In this document: positions 46,700 to 57,089 of the stretch, one piece after another | Layout: every line of letters begins with the position of its first letter | Position numbering within the stretch: the stretch's first letter is position 1 | NCBI GenBank assembly: GCA_019454045.1 | Contig: SKCR01032772.1 | Coordinates: 310,001 to 374,000 of the forward strand | DNA: 64,000 nt | Origin: Zanthoxylum bungeanum | Lineage: Eukaryota; Streptophyta; Magnoliopsida; Sapindales; Rutaceae | Direction of reading: 5' to 3' | Program-made: the position numbers and the translations under genes | The notes under the pieces: generated by a model | Seen by the model: only the letters and a program-made list of their open reading frames with translations | Databases searched by the model: none | What the model was told of the DNA's origin: nothing

Positions 46700-48400
46700 T
46701 CTTTCACTTGAGTATTCCCAGTTAATACAATAAGTTTCTCACTAAGGGATTGTGTCAGTTTTGTTAGCGGAGAAACTTGAGACACTAGATTTGAAGAGTC
46801 AAATCTAAGTGACACACCTTTAGACATTTTCTTGTGTTTATGCAACAAAAAGCACTTAGGCCTAATGTGTCATGCATTGCCACAATGATGGAAAACAAGC
46901 ACAAACCTCGGATGAGAGCGAGGTTTACCCACCACACTTCTAGATAGAGGTTGGGACAGAGAACGAGGAACAAACAGAGGAATCACATGACAACACTCAG
47001 TAGGCTTCTTACCTAAGTCATATTTAGGAGGGACAAATACAGCTCTAGACGATGACATCTTATTGCAATTAGGCTCAAAATTAATCTCTAACATGCGATC
47101 TAGTTTTTTATTCCCATCAGAAAATACAAATCATTGGGTTCTAGCATTTTCAAGTTCAGTTTCTACAGTTTTGACTCTATCAACTAGACCTTTATTCATC
47201 TCCTCGATGTCATCAATCATCTCAAGGCTGTGTTCAAACTTAGCTTGAGCTTTATTCTTTTCTAGCTCTACTTCCTCCAATCTCTTATTGACCTCTATAT
47301 TCGCCTTCTTGATAGCTAGAATTTCATTAAACAGTCCAGCATAAGCTACCTGGAGACTTCCCTCATCCACAGACTCATCGTGAGAGAATTCTAAATCAAC
47401 ATCACTAACATTAACCTCTCTCTCACCAGACACACTAGCAGTAAAGGCCATAAAATTGCTCTTATCTTTAGGAGACTCATCAAAAGTACGGCCACCTTCT
47501 GAATCACTAAGGGGGCTGACATGGCTCTCTTACCTTTAACCTTAAGGTATGTGGGGCACTCAGATCGAATATGTCCTTAACCTTCACACTCATGACATTG
47601 GATACCTCGGGGTTTACTACCCCTATCTTAGACTTCCTCCTACTGTGCCTACTCTCTCTAGACTCATTTTCCCTATCCCTATCACAGCCACCATTCTTTA
47701 GCTTAAGAAATTTCTTAAAATTCTTTGCAAACATGACCAAATCATGATCCGTGAGGCTATCATCATCATCATCACTTAACGGATTATGAACAACTTCATT
47801 CGCGATCTTTATCGCTATAGTTTTTGGCTTTTTATAACCAGAAAGTTTCTTCTCATAAACCTGCAGTTTTCCTGCAGTTTTTGGTAGGAACTTATCAAGT
47901 AGGGATCTAAGGATTTTCCTAACTATCCTACTGGTAAGGATAGTTTTGCCCAAGTTAAAGCTTGAGTTAACGACATCGTTAATCTCAGCGTAGAACTCAT
48001 CAAAAGTCTCAACATCTTTCATCTAAGCGACCTCAAACCTAGTAGCTAGATCTTGGAGTATATTATTTTTAACAGACAATGTGCCTTCATGCACAGTCTG
48101 CAGGATATCCCATGCATCATTGGCTATCTCATACATTGAGATTCTCCTAAACTCAACATAACAAACAGCAGCATGAATGGCATTAATTGCCTTGTTGTTC
48201 CTGTTGCTAGCGTCAAAATCATCCATAGTCCAGGTCATTTTATCTTTAGGGGAAGAAACCCCATCAATCATAACCATGGAGGTTTCCACTCGTACTCTAC
48301 TGTCATCCAGACTCTCTCATCTAAGGATTTCAGGAACGTTCTCATGTGAACCTTCCAATGTAAATATTTCGTCCCATCAAAGAACAGGGAAAATTTAAGG
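46700..48400 (-). pseudogene. Sire-like gag, broken by a few stops
   Basis: On the minus strand, from about 48400, the frame reads TLEGSHENVPEIL, MTWTMDDFDASNRNNKAINAIHAAV and SMYEIANDAWDIL, then INDVVNSSFNLGK and VRKILRSLLDKFLPK, the UBN2-type core of plant copia Gag. A first zinc knuckle near 47550-47600 reads CHECEG-stop-GHIRSEC. SNFMAFTASVSGE and a coiled-coil segment (47131-47400) follow. A second knuckle near 46845-46890 reads CGNA-stop-HIRPKC. The frame ends with IPREVWVRK-like sequence. The extended C-terminal coiled coil is typical of Sire/Maximus Gag. At least three in-frame stops interrupt it. The second knuckle region is also copied at 43460-43650. Confidence 0.85.
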
Positions 48401-48442
48401 ATTGACTTCTATCCATAGTAATAAGGGTCAATGATCGAGTTC

Positions 48443-48456
48443 AGGCTGTGATACCA
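48443..48456 (-). other. Primer-binding site of the Sire-like element
   Basis: On the minus strand TTGGTATCACAGCC follows the LTR end after two bases. It differs from the common TTGGTATCAGAGCC at one position. Confidence 0.85.
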
Positions 48457-48458
48457 AT

Positions 48459-49495
48459 TTAAAGTTTGTAATTATCCAAGGTTCTGACCCTATGCGGAAT
48501 TTATCACAATTAACTAAGACAAGTCTTAATTAATGTGTCTATGGATTAATCAAATTAACAACAAACCAACCTTAAATCGCAGAAAATAAATATCAACCAC
48601 ACAAAATCAACACAAGTATTTTGGTGACGAAGTGAAAAACTCGTGCGAGTAAAAAAAACCACTCCGGGTATCTCGGCTACCAGCCCAAATCCACTATAAA
48701 GAGAAAAAATTACAGTGATAGTAAAAGATATATGGTGGCAATTCCACCGACTCTAGTTCCTCTGGACTGCAAGAACTCGAAGAATTCCTCGAGCCCGTAC
48801 CCCACGATTTCTTCAGAACCTTTGAAGGATCTGAGCGGATCAACTCTGCAAGTACGCCGGAACTTTGACTACCAATCTTCCTCCTTGAGAACTCTGAAGG
48901 TTTAGGAAATTGGGTTTGCTGTGTTGATTGTTTAACAAAATCAATCTCACCACAAACAAAGTAGACAAGAAAAGCAAATAAATCTTCAAGGTGAGAAACA
49001 AGAAGGTTGAAAGCTATAGATGTTTTTGACTCAAAAGAATCAACCCCTGTAAAAGGTGGCTATAAGGTTATATTTATAGGTAGGACAAGATATAGGATTT
49101 CCATGAGCAAATGGGCTTGAAAACGCGTCCAAAATAACTTAGATACGCACGGGCATTCGAACGTTGACTAGAACGTACCACGAACGTATGTCTGCTGGAA
49201 AGGTTCGTTCGAACACTTACTCGAACACACCTCGAACGTTTTCTCTCTGGAATGTTTCGTTCGAACGCTTCCTCGGACGTACCTCTAACGTTTTCTCTCT
49301 GAAATATTTCGTTCGAACTCAACAACGAACATGCCACTAAGGCCACACGTTCGAACATTTCAACGAACATAACACTAACAAAATTACTTCAGTTTTGCCA
49401 AATACCAGTCCAATTGCTCCAAGTTCTTCAAGACTTATTACAACTTAATTGAACTTATTTTGTTACGGATATTGCCAATAAAAATGGAACTAACA
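48459..49495 (-). repeat. Sire-like LTR, copy L3 (adjacent to PBS)
   Basis: It aligns with L1 and L2 but is more diverged, including a missing stretch near 48580. The U3 palindrome cluster is at 49145-49375. Its outer end is followed not by the target duplication but by 3' interior sequence (see 49496-49689). Confidence 0.9.
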
Positions 49496-49689
49496 ATCTC
49501 CCCATTTGGTATTCCGTGACAAAACACTACCTAATACAAAGACTACGGTAAAAGACCCAAAAAGAAAATAGCCAACTGCCAACTATCACGACAATGAATT
49601 AATACATTAAGACTCGATCTAATACCTAACCAAATAGTCTTGAAATCTATGACACCAAAGCTACCAAATCTGCTTAAATGGAACTAACA
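49496..49689 (-). repeat. Extra 3'-interior fragment and 14-bp LTR stub at the element's 5' end
   Basis: Positions 49496-49675 match the interior next to the polypurine tract (41687-41868). The last 14 bases, AAATGGAACTAACA, repeat the LTR terminus and abut the ATCAC duplication. The inserted DNA therefore started as LTR-interior-LTR-interior-LTR or similar and lost most of the first unit, or was integrated in rearranged form. Confidence 0.85.
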
Positions 49690-49694
49690 ATCAC

Positions 49695-49822
49695 CATCCA
49701 AGAAACTGCAACCTAAAGATCATCTTCAACCCGTTGTTGCTGATGAAAATGTAAAGATTGATCCACATTACATAGTCGAAAAACATCTTGTCCCCACTGG
49801 CCCTAATCCATGGAACCATTGA
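49695..49822 (+). pseudogene. CLE8-13-type peptide precursor, 3' half with the CLE motif
   Basis: The segment continues the 40386-40593 frame from its split codon and ends at TGA 49820-49822. It encodes a variable region with VVADENVKIDPHYIVEK and then the C-terminal CLE dodecapeptide HLVPTGPNPWNH. The consensus is R-x-V-P-(S/T)-G-P-N-P-L-H-(N/H). Positions V3, P4, G6, P7, N8 and P9 are kept, including the two prolines that are hydroxylated in mature peptides. R1 is H, L10 is W and H11 is N. The IDPxYxVEK stretch before the motif is typical of the CLE12/CLE13 group, whose members act in root and nodule signalling. Without the signal peptide upstream this half is not functional. Confidence 0.9.
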
Positions 49823-50467
49823 TATGTTTCTCAGCTGAATGAAAGAGCAAAAAGAGAAGCACTGGTTAATGAAAGCTATGATGATTCATGATTTCTTGTT
49901 CATTTTTCCAAGTTTATTTATTTATTTTTTCCATTTTCATTAATTTAGAACATATTGTTTATGCTGAATATGATACGAGAGCTGTAATTAATCTAACACA
50001 AGAGATAGTCAGAAAAATATTAGTACTTTGCTATTATGCTGGTGTCAACGGTAAGATTTGAGCGAATATCATATACAAAGTTCTTATTTTGCTTATGCTT
50101 GCGATTTTAGATCGATCAGGATTTAGTGTTTAGTTGAATTAATGCTAAATATTAAATCAATTGTTAAGATTTATTTAAATATGGGATGCACATGAGTTTT
50201 TTTGCTCACTTTTGATCTGGTGTTCAATGCAAACTTAATTCTGGACTGAATTCTAATTCAATGATTTTGCTGAATTGGTGCACAATAATACTTAATTAAC
50301 TTATTTTTACCATTTTATGAAGCTAGTACAGATATTATTTTTCCTATTTTCAGGACCTTTACCTAAATTGAGGTACAATATACGGCTGTCGCCTAAGCTC
50401 AAGGCCATAAATGCTGCTTGTTCTTGGTGGATACAAACTTACCCCATATGTTGTGTATTGTTGCTGA
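49823..50467. other. Downstream flank of the CLE gene, no further gene recognised
   Basis: The first part is presumably the CLE 3' untranslated region; AT-rich sequence with TTTATTTATTTATT follows. CCTATTTTCAG at about 50340-50353, followed by an open stretch, resembles a splice acceptor, but no protein was recognised. The region ends at the LTR start at 50468. Confidence 0.5.
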
Positions 50468-51791
50468 TGTTAGCGACACAATCGTATAATGGATTTTGAT
50501 GACATCAACACATGATGTCTTCGATGCATATTAGCGAGACATGATAAAAAGATGTCGAAGCACGTTGGTGGTGAAGAGCATGAATGTGAAGAGTAGCGGC
50601 AAACAAAGACAATCTTGTTTAGTCTTAGCTTAAAGTTTAAATTGTAATGAGAAATTATTTATCTAAGTACCTAAGCTCATATAACATATGCACATTCACT
50701 TAGATGCATTAGGTTCATGTATAAAATGCCTTTAAACCTTCATATATGTATTTTTGATACATATACCGACATACTGGTCCCTTACCGGTCCCATATCGAT
50801 GAGATGCTCTATTTTTCACACTCACTGGAACCGGCACAGATCAAACCGATCAACATACCCGTCACCATACCGGTGGACCTGAAGAATGCATCGCTACTGG
50901 AACCGACATATACCAAACTAGTCTCCATATCGGTCACATACCAGTGAGCCTAATTACTAGTTCTTTACTGGAATCGGCATGACCTAAATCGGTTATCATA
51001 CCGATGACCATACCGATTGACCCTGCATGTTGCACAACTACTGGAACTAGCAAGGACCAAACCGGTACTCATACCGATGACCATACCGGCCTAACATATA
51101 TGTTTATAACGGTAATATATCCGTTGAGAGCCGTTACTATGTCAGACCGGTATATCGGTGTTTGGAGAGGCATACCGGTCTCAGACAGGGAATTGAGGAC
51201 TGCCTTGTATTTTATTATAAATTGAGCCCTAATTCATTTTTGCAATGTGACACAACCTTTATATACATTCTAAGAGAGAAAAAACAAGAGTGTTTTACAA
51301 ACCTTCTAAATCATACACACTCATATATCAAGCTCACACACTACACCTTCTAATCTTTAGTAGTGAGCTTAGAATACTTGGGGTAAACAACTCACACATA
51401 TAATCTTCATCATCTTTGTGAGTGCCCAAATGTGTTTACAAACTTCTTAATCAAAACACTTGTGGTTTGTGAAATCCCATTGTTTGGGTATTTGTAAAAG
51501 GTTTGTGAGTGAGCCTACGTAGAAAAATCAAAGTGTAAGGTTTTGGAGTGAACCTTGCATAAAACTCTTGGTTGCGGGTGAGCCACGGTGAAAACGTGAT
51601 TAATAGTGAAAAGCTTCAAGCACGGCTTGAGGGAGTGGACATAGGCATTGTTGGTCGAACCACTATAACTCACGGTGTTATTTTCTCTATCTCTTAACTC
51701 TTTAATTACCGCATTATTAGGCAATAACCCAATTCACCTCCTCTATTGGGAATATAGAGTTTGGTTGTTGTGTTGCTTGTAGGAAATTTCA
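50468..51791 (+). repeat. First LTR of the array
   Basis: TGTTAGCGACA at the start, GGAAATTTCA at the end, then a primer site TTGGTATCAGAGAG at 51793-51806. ACCGGT/ACCGAT motifs fill 50760-51185 and a TATA-like ATTATAAATTGAG follows at about 51211-51223. Confidence 0.9.
50760..51185. repeat. ACCGGT motif array in U3
   Basis: TACCGGT, ACCGAT and related motifs recur about every 15-30 bases for some 420 bp and stop shortly before the TATA-like box. Many CCGG sites have decayed by single C-to-T or G-to-A changes. Confidence 0.85.
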
Positions 51792-51847
51792 ATTGGTATC
51801 AGAGAGATATTTTCTCAAAAAAGACTTAGCCGCCCGAGAAATCGATC

Positions 51848-53576
51848 ATGGCTTCTACAAACAACTCTTCAAATCTTGCCGATGGGTTTTCTATTACAAG
51901 ACCTCCATTTTTCACCGGAACCGACTATAATTATTGGAATATGAGGTTTCTTAACTACATTTTAGTCGTAGATACACAATCCTTCAAGGTGATCACACGG
52001 GGTGTAAGAATGCCAATGAAGAAGGATAATGATGGTATGGAGATTCATAAGCCTCATATTGAGTTGACGGATGAGGAACTTGCATAAAGATCCACAAATT
52101 CTAAGGCACTTAACCATCTCATATATGCCATTGATCGTAGTCAAATGAACAAGCTTCCGAAATTTAGATATGCACATGAGTTATGGAAGTCTCTAGAAAT
52201 GGTCAACGAGGGCACAAACCAAGTGAAGGAATCAAAGATCAACCGGTTTATGTGTGAATTAGATAGTTTCAAAATGGAATCCGGGAAAGAAATTGATCAC
52301 ATGATTTCAAGATTTACAATCATTATAAACCATCTAGGAGCTTTGGGCAAAGTCATTGGGCCAACTGATCAAGTGAAGAAAATCCTTAGGTCACTCCCAA
52401 AAGAATATAGAAACTACACCTCCTCCATCAAATAAGCAAATGACGTGAACACTTTGAAGCTAGATGATTTGATCGGAAAATTGTTCGAATATGAATTGGA
52501 GATCAAAATGGATCAAAATGAGGAAGATGAGAAAAGAACAAGGAAGAATCTTGCATTGAAAGCAAGAAAAAGAGATGATACTAGCTCAAGTGAAGAATAT
52601 AGTGATGATGAGTTGGTACAAATAACCAATAGGGTCAAAAAGCTCCTCAAATCCGCAAAACTTAAAGGAAAATCGAAATTGGATGAGAAGAAAGAAGAAA
52701 AATGACCACGAAAGTACAAAAAATTAGTTTGCTATGAATGTAATAAACCGGGTCATATACGTACCGATTTCCCATTGAAAGCTACTTCTACTTGGAGCGA
52801 TAGTGACTTAAAGCTCATCCGAGGAAGAAGAGATCAAAGAAAGAACAAATCTAGCATTCATGGCTATCGAGGATGATGATTTCTTCTTTGAAAACGAAGA
52901 AGAAAATGTACACAACTCTCAAGAATATATTGATTTACTTGATGCTTTTAATGGATTAAATGAGTTGTGTGAAATGCTTAAAAAGAGGTATAAATTGATT
53001 AAAAATGAGTATTCATCACTTAAAAATGAACATGCATCTTGTATGGATAAAATTTATATTTTAGATAATGACATTATTTGCTTAAAGGCCAAACATGAAA
53101 AAGAAATAACATGTTTAAATGATGAAAATGCATGTTTAAAAGACAAAAAGCTAGAACTTGAAAAAATAATATCTAACATGCCTTCTAGCTCAAAAACATG
53201 TAATTGTGAATCTATTTTGAATGAAAATATTGCTTTTAAAAAAAAAGGTAATAGATTTGTAAAATATTGTACCAAAATTCACATTAGGGAAGAAAAATTT
53301 TGATATGTTATTTAAATCCAAAAAATGTGCTTATAATAGAGAAGGATTAGGATATAAGCCTTACATCAAGAGAAAATTTTTGAAGAATTATTTGTTAAGG
53401 CATCCAATTCTCATGCTAATGTTGCTATAAATGAAAATATCACATGTCATGCATGCAACAAAAAAAGACACAAAATATTTGAGTGTATGAACAAGAATGT
53501 AAATGCATGGATTCCTCAAGGAATCAAAATTAACCCCAATGGACCCAAGAAAGGTTGGGTACCAAAATGCACTTGA
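51848..53576 (+). pseudogene. Sire-like gag of unit 1, interrupted by stops
   Basis: From ATG 51848 the protein reads PPFFTGTDYNYWNMRFLNYIL, the Gag N-terminal signature, and continues through a TAA at about 52085. Next are RYAHELWKSLEMVNEGTNQVKESKIN, VKKILRSLPKEYRN, another stop near 52433, and an acidic helical part. A zinc knuckle near 52730-52771 reads CYECNKPGHIRTDF, with the last cysteine replaced by phenylalanine. A coiled-coil extension (52860-53303) and the terminal GPKKGWVPKCT complete it. The product would assemble particles and bind RNA; this copy cannot give a full-length protein without readthrough. The PKGT/GPKK-VWVPK ending is a Sire-group feature. Confidence 0.85.
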
Positions 53577-54548
53577 TAATTTTATAGGGAGAGCTTTGGG
53601 AAGGATCTTAAAGAGAAATGTGAATTGATCCCAAAAGCTCAAAGAGATGAGGAATGACAACGGTAATAGGTAAACTCCATATTCACGGAAACATTGATAC
53701 TGTTTCCTCCAACTTGTATATGTATGCATATTTTTAATTGGTGTAAATTTTTGAAGCATACTATTAATTAGGCAAGTAATCAACTTTCTATTGGTATCGA
53801 TTTTCATTTGATATCATTATATGCCTTAATCATATATTTAACCTCATTTAGTGTCAATTAGTATCACATTGAATTTATTGAGTTAAATGATATATATGTG
53901 ATTACTTGATTGATTAGCATTGAATATGTCTTTACCATTTAACATAATTTGAATGAAAATGAAATGCATATATGTTGACATAAATTTTAGATTGATATCA
54001 TGAAATGCATGGATATTTGATTTTTGATTAATTAGTATCATGAAATGCATGGATATTTATTTCAATTGGTAAAATTTTGATGACCTATGCATGATCTTTA
54101 CATATTATGGCAAAAATGAGAAAAATGAGGAAAATCATTAAAAATGCATTGTTCAATTGGTATTTATTGTTATACATTTTGAGAAATTTGTCTATGCATG
54201 ATTTCTAAATTTTATGACAAAAATAGGGAAATGCTAAATGTGTATATTTATAAATTTTAGTATCATTATTTGATAATGCATATACTTATTAATATCTCAT
54301 AAGAACCTAATTTGCACTTCTCCACTTTTTTGATAATGTCAAAGGGGGAAAAATCATTAGAAATGAGGTTAAAACTTGTATTACCCTCACCCTTATATTA
54401 AGGGGGAGTATATGTGTTTTAATGTGTTTGTTTAAGTTTTGTAGCATTATATTGAAGACACACATTGAGGGGGAGCAAAATGTCAAATATTTGGACTTCA
54501 AAGCTCACAAGTTTTAATGGGAGTTGCTATCATAAAAAAAAAGGAGAT
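53577..54548 (+). other. Non-coding 3' interior of unit 1 with multiple purine tracts
   Basis: No open frame of interest. AAAGGGGGAAAAA (about 54340), TTAAGGGGGAGTA (about 54400) and TGAGGGGGAGCAAAA (about 54468) precede the final AAAGGAGAT next to the LTR. Repeated phrases with TTGGTATCATT/ATGCATG occur. The corresponding part of unit 2 is at 57465-58384. Confidence 0.75.
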
Positions 54549-56251
54549 TGTTAGCGACATAATCGCATAATGGATTTTGATGACGTCAATAATTGACGTC
54601 TTCGACGCACATTAGCGAGACACGACAAAAAGATGTCGAAGCACGTTGGTGGTGAATAGCGTGAATGTGAAGACTAGCGGCAAATAAAGACAATCTTGCT
54701 TAGTCTTAGCTTAGAGTTTAAATTATAATGTGAATTGTTTATCTAAGTACCTAAGCTTATAGAACACATGCACATTCACTTAGATGCATTAGGTTCATGT
54801 ACAAAATTCTTTTAAACCTTCATATCTGCATTTTTGGTACAGAGACCGGTATACCGGTCCCTTACCGGTCCTATACCGGTGAGATTCTCTATTTTGCACA
54901 CTCACTGGAACCAGCACAGACCAAACCGATCAACATACCTGTCATCATACCAGTGAACCTGTAGAATGCATCATCACATACCCGTGAGCCTAACAGCTAG
55001 TTCCTTACTGGAATCAGCATGACCTAAACTAGTTATTATACCGGTGACCATATCGGTTAACCCTGCATGTTCCACAGCTATTGGAACCGGTAAGGACCAA
55101 ACCGGTACTCATACCGATGGCCATACTGGCCTAACAGATATATTTATAATAGTAATATATCCATTGAAAGCCATTAATATGCCAGACCGACATACCAGAG
55201 TCTGGAAAATGGCATACCGCTCTCAGACAGGGAATTTGGGATTGCCTTGCATTTCATTATAAATTGAGCCATAATTCGTTTTTACATTATGACACATTTC
55301 ACACACCAGTGAGCCTAATGGCTAGTTCCATTACTGGAATCGGCATGACCTAAACCGCTCATCATACTGGTTACTATACCGGTCAAGCTCTTCACTGTAC
55401 ACACATACTGAAATCGGCACGGACCATACCGGTGTAACAAATAGTTTTTCAATGGTAATATATCCGTTACAATACCAGACCGACATACCGGTGTCTGGAG
55501 ACCGGTATACCGGTCTCAGACAGTAAAGTTGGGGCAATGTTTTCAATTTGCTATAAATTAAGTCTCAACTCATTTTTGCTTTGTTAGAGAATTAGAAAAC
55601 CTTCATACACATTATACCAAGGCAAAAACAAGAGCATTATAAACCTTCTCAATCATATACACTCATTCATCAAGCTCACACACTACACCTTCATATTCAT
55701 TAGTAGTGAGCTTAGATCACTTAGGTAACCAACTCACACAATCTTCTTTATCATTGTGAGTGCCCAAATGTGTTTTACAATTTCTTTATAAAAAAACACT
55801 TGTGGTTGTGAAATCCCATCGTTTGGGTAAATTGTAAAGGTTGTAAGTGCGTCTACGGACAAAACTCAAGGTGTAAAGGTTTGGAGTGCACCTTGCGGAA
55901 AACTCTTGGTTGCGAGTGAGCCACGACAAAACTTGGTTATTAGTGAAAAGCTTCAAGCGTAGCTTTGGGGAGTGGACGTAGGCATTGTTGGCCGAACTAT
56001 TATAAATCTCGGTTTCGTTTTCTCTATCCCTTAACTCTTTACTTATTGCAAGTTTAATTTATTTATATGCTTATTACTTAGAAACTTACATATAGGTGAT
56101 ATATCGAAATAGAGAAAATCAACCTAAGGCTTAATTGGTAAAAGAGCTTAAAATCGACAAAAGTTTTAATTTCGCATATTTTAGCCGTAAACCAATTCAC
56201 CCCCTCTTGGGTATAGAGATTGTTTGTCGCTATTGCTTGTAGGTAATTTCA
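54549..56251 (+). repeat. Middle LTR, enlarged by an internal duplication
   Basis: TGTTAGCGACATAATC at the start and GGTAATTTCA at the end, followed by the primer site TTGGTATCAGAGCGA. It is about 380 bp longer than the first LTR because the ACCGGT-rich segment with GTGAGCCTAA...GACCTAAAC is present twice (about 54970-55265 and 55300-55570). A 20-bp perfect palindrome GAGACCGGTATACCGGTCTC lies at about 55498-55517. Confidence 0.9.
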
Positions 56252-56306
56252 GTTGGTATCAGAGCGATGTATTCTCAATAAAGACTTAACTGTCCGAGAA
56301 TAGATC

Positions 56307-57062
56307 ATGGCATCTACAAGCAACTCGTTAAATCTTGTAGAAGGATTTTCAACAAATAGATCGCCATTTTATGATGGAACTGACTTCAAATTTTGGAAAA
56401 TGAGGATGTTGAACTTCCTTCTAGCCGTTGATCCGCAATCCTACTTAGAAATCATACGAGGGCAAAAATCTTCGATAAATTCTAATGCACTTAAATTTTT
56501 ATACGAAGCATTAGATAAAAGCATAATTGATAGGATTCCCAAATGTACAAATGCATATGAATTATGGAATTCCTTAGAATTGCTAAATGAGGGAAATAAT
56601 GAATTAAATGAATGCAATATTGATTCTGACTCATCAAAAGATGAAATTTGTATTTTGGCATGCATGGATATAGAAAATCCTATAGAGGAATCAGAAAATA
56701 AAAGCATTGATGGTTCTAAAAATGATATTTCCGATTGTGATGAAATGCTTGAAATGTTAAATAATTTGCATGATAAATATGATGTTCTTAGAAAGAAATG
56801 TAATTTGATTATGGAAGAGCATACATCACTTCAACATGAACATGCATCATGTTTGGATAAAATTCATGCTTTAGAAAATGATGATATTTTCTTAAAGACC
56901 AAGCTTGAAAATGATGTATTAATTGATCAAAATGAGCATGCATCTCTTGTTGAACAAATTCACGCTTTAAATAATGATGATATATGTTTAAATGTAGAGC
57001 ATGAACATTGTGTAGAGAACATACAAAATGAATCATCTACTTCTATATCATCATGTGCTTAA
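56307..57062 (+). CDS. Open gag-like frame of unit 2, 251 residues
   Basis: Start ATG lies 55 bp after the LTR, at the same place as in unit 1. The N-terminus has SPFYDGTDFKFWKMRMLNFLL and RIPKCTNAYELWNSLELLNEG, the start of a copia Gag. The sequence then passes directly into an acidic segment (about residues 105-140) and a long helical region with the repeated units EHASCLDKIHALENDDIFLK and EHASLVEQIHALNNDDICLN. Compared with unit 1 the central Gag core (capsid middle and zinc knuckle) is missing from this frame. A separate downstream piece (57090-57442) holds a knuckle CHACNMIGHKSYDC and the GPKK ending, after a stop and a frame break. It may be a coiled-coil Gag derivative or simply an undisturbed stretch of a dead element. 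Confidence 0.7.
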   Translation: MASTSNSLNLVEGFSTNRSPFYDGTDFKFWKMRMLNFLLAVDPQSYLEIIRGQKSSINSNALKFLYEALDKSIIDRIPKCTNAYELWNSLELLNEGNNELNECNIDSDSSKDEICILACMDIENPIEESENKSIDGSKNDISDCDEMLEMLNNLHDKYDVLRKKCNLIMEEHTSLQHEHASCLDKIHALENDDIFLKTKLENDVLIDQNEHASLVEQIHALNNDDICLNVEHEHCVENIQNESSTSISSCA

Positions 57063-57089
57063 GAATTTTAGAAAATTATAAATGATGAT

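Larger units (their letters stand above)
43696..47024. repeat. Tandem duplication unit 2 of the CLE-LTR segment
   Basis: It matches 40369-43695 with scattered single-base changes and 1-2-base indels. Its right end continues without a break into the gag interior at 47025, so this unit keeps the original joint, and unit 1 keeps the original joint to the CLE upstream region. Confidence 0.93.
40594..49689 (-). mobile_element. Sire-like, pol-less retrotransposon inserted in the CLE gene (with internal duplication), TSD ATCAC
   Basis: Flanks ATCAC at 40589-40593 and 49690-49694 are identical. Read on the minus strand the element is: a 14-bp LTR start, 180 bp of 3' interior with polypurine tract, LTR (49495-48459), PBS, gag (about 48400-46700), about 1.7 kb of non-coding 3' region with GGGGGAGA tracts, PPT, LTR, and then the tandem copy. 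No protease, integrase or reverse transcriptase sequence exists anywhere between the LTRs, so it is non-autonomous. Without the tandem unit the insertion is about 5.8 kb. Gag similarity places it near Sire/Maximus copia elements. Confidence 0.9.
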
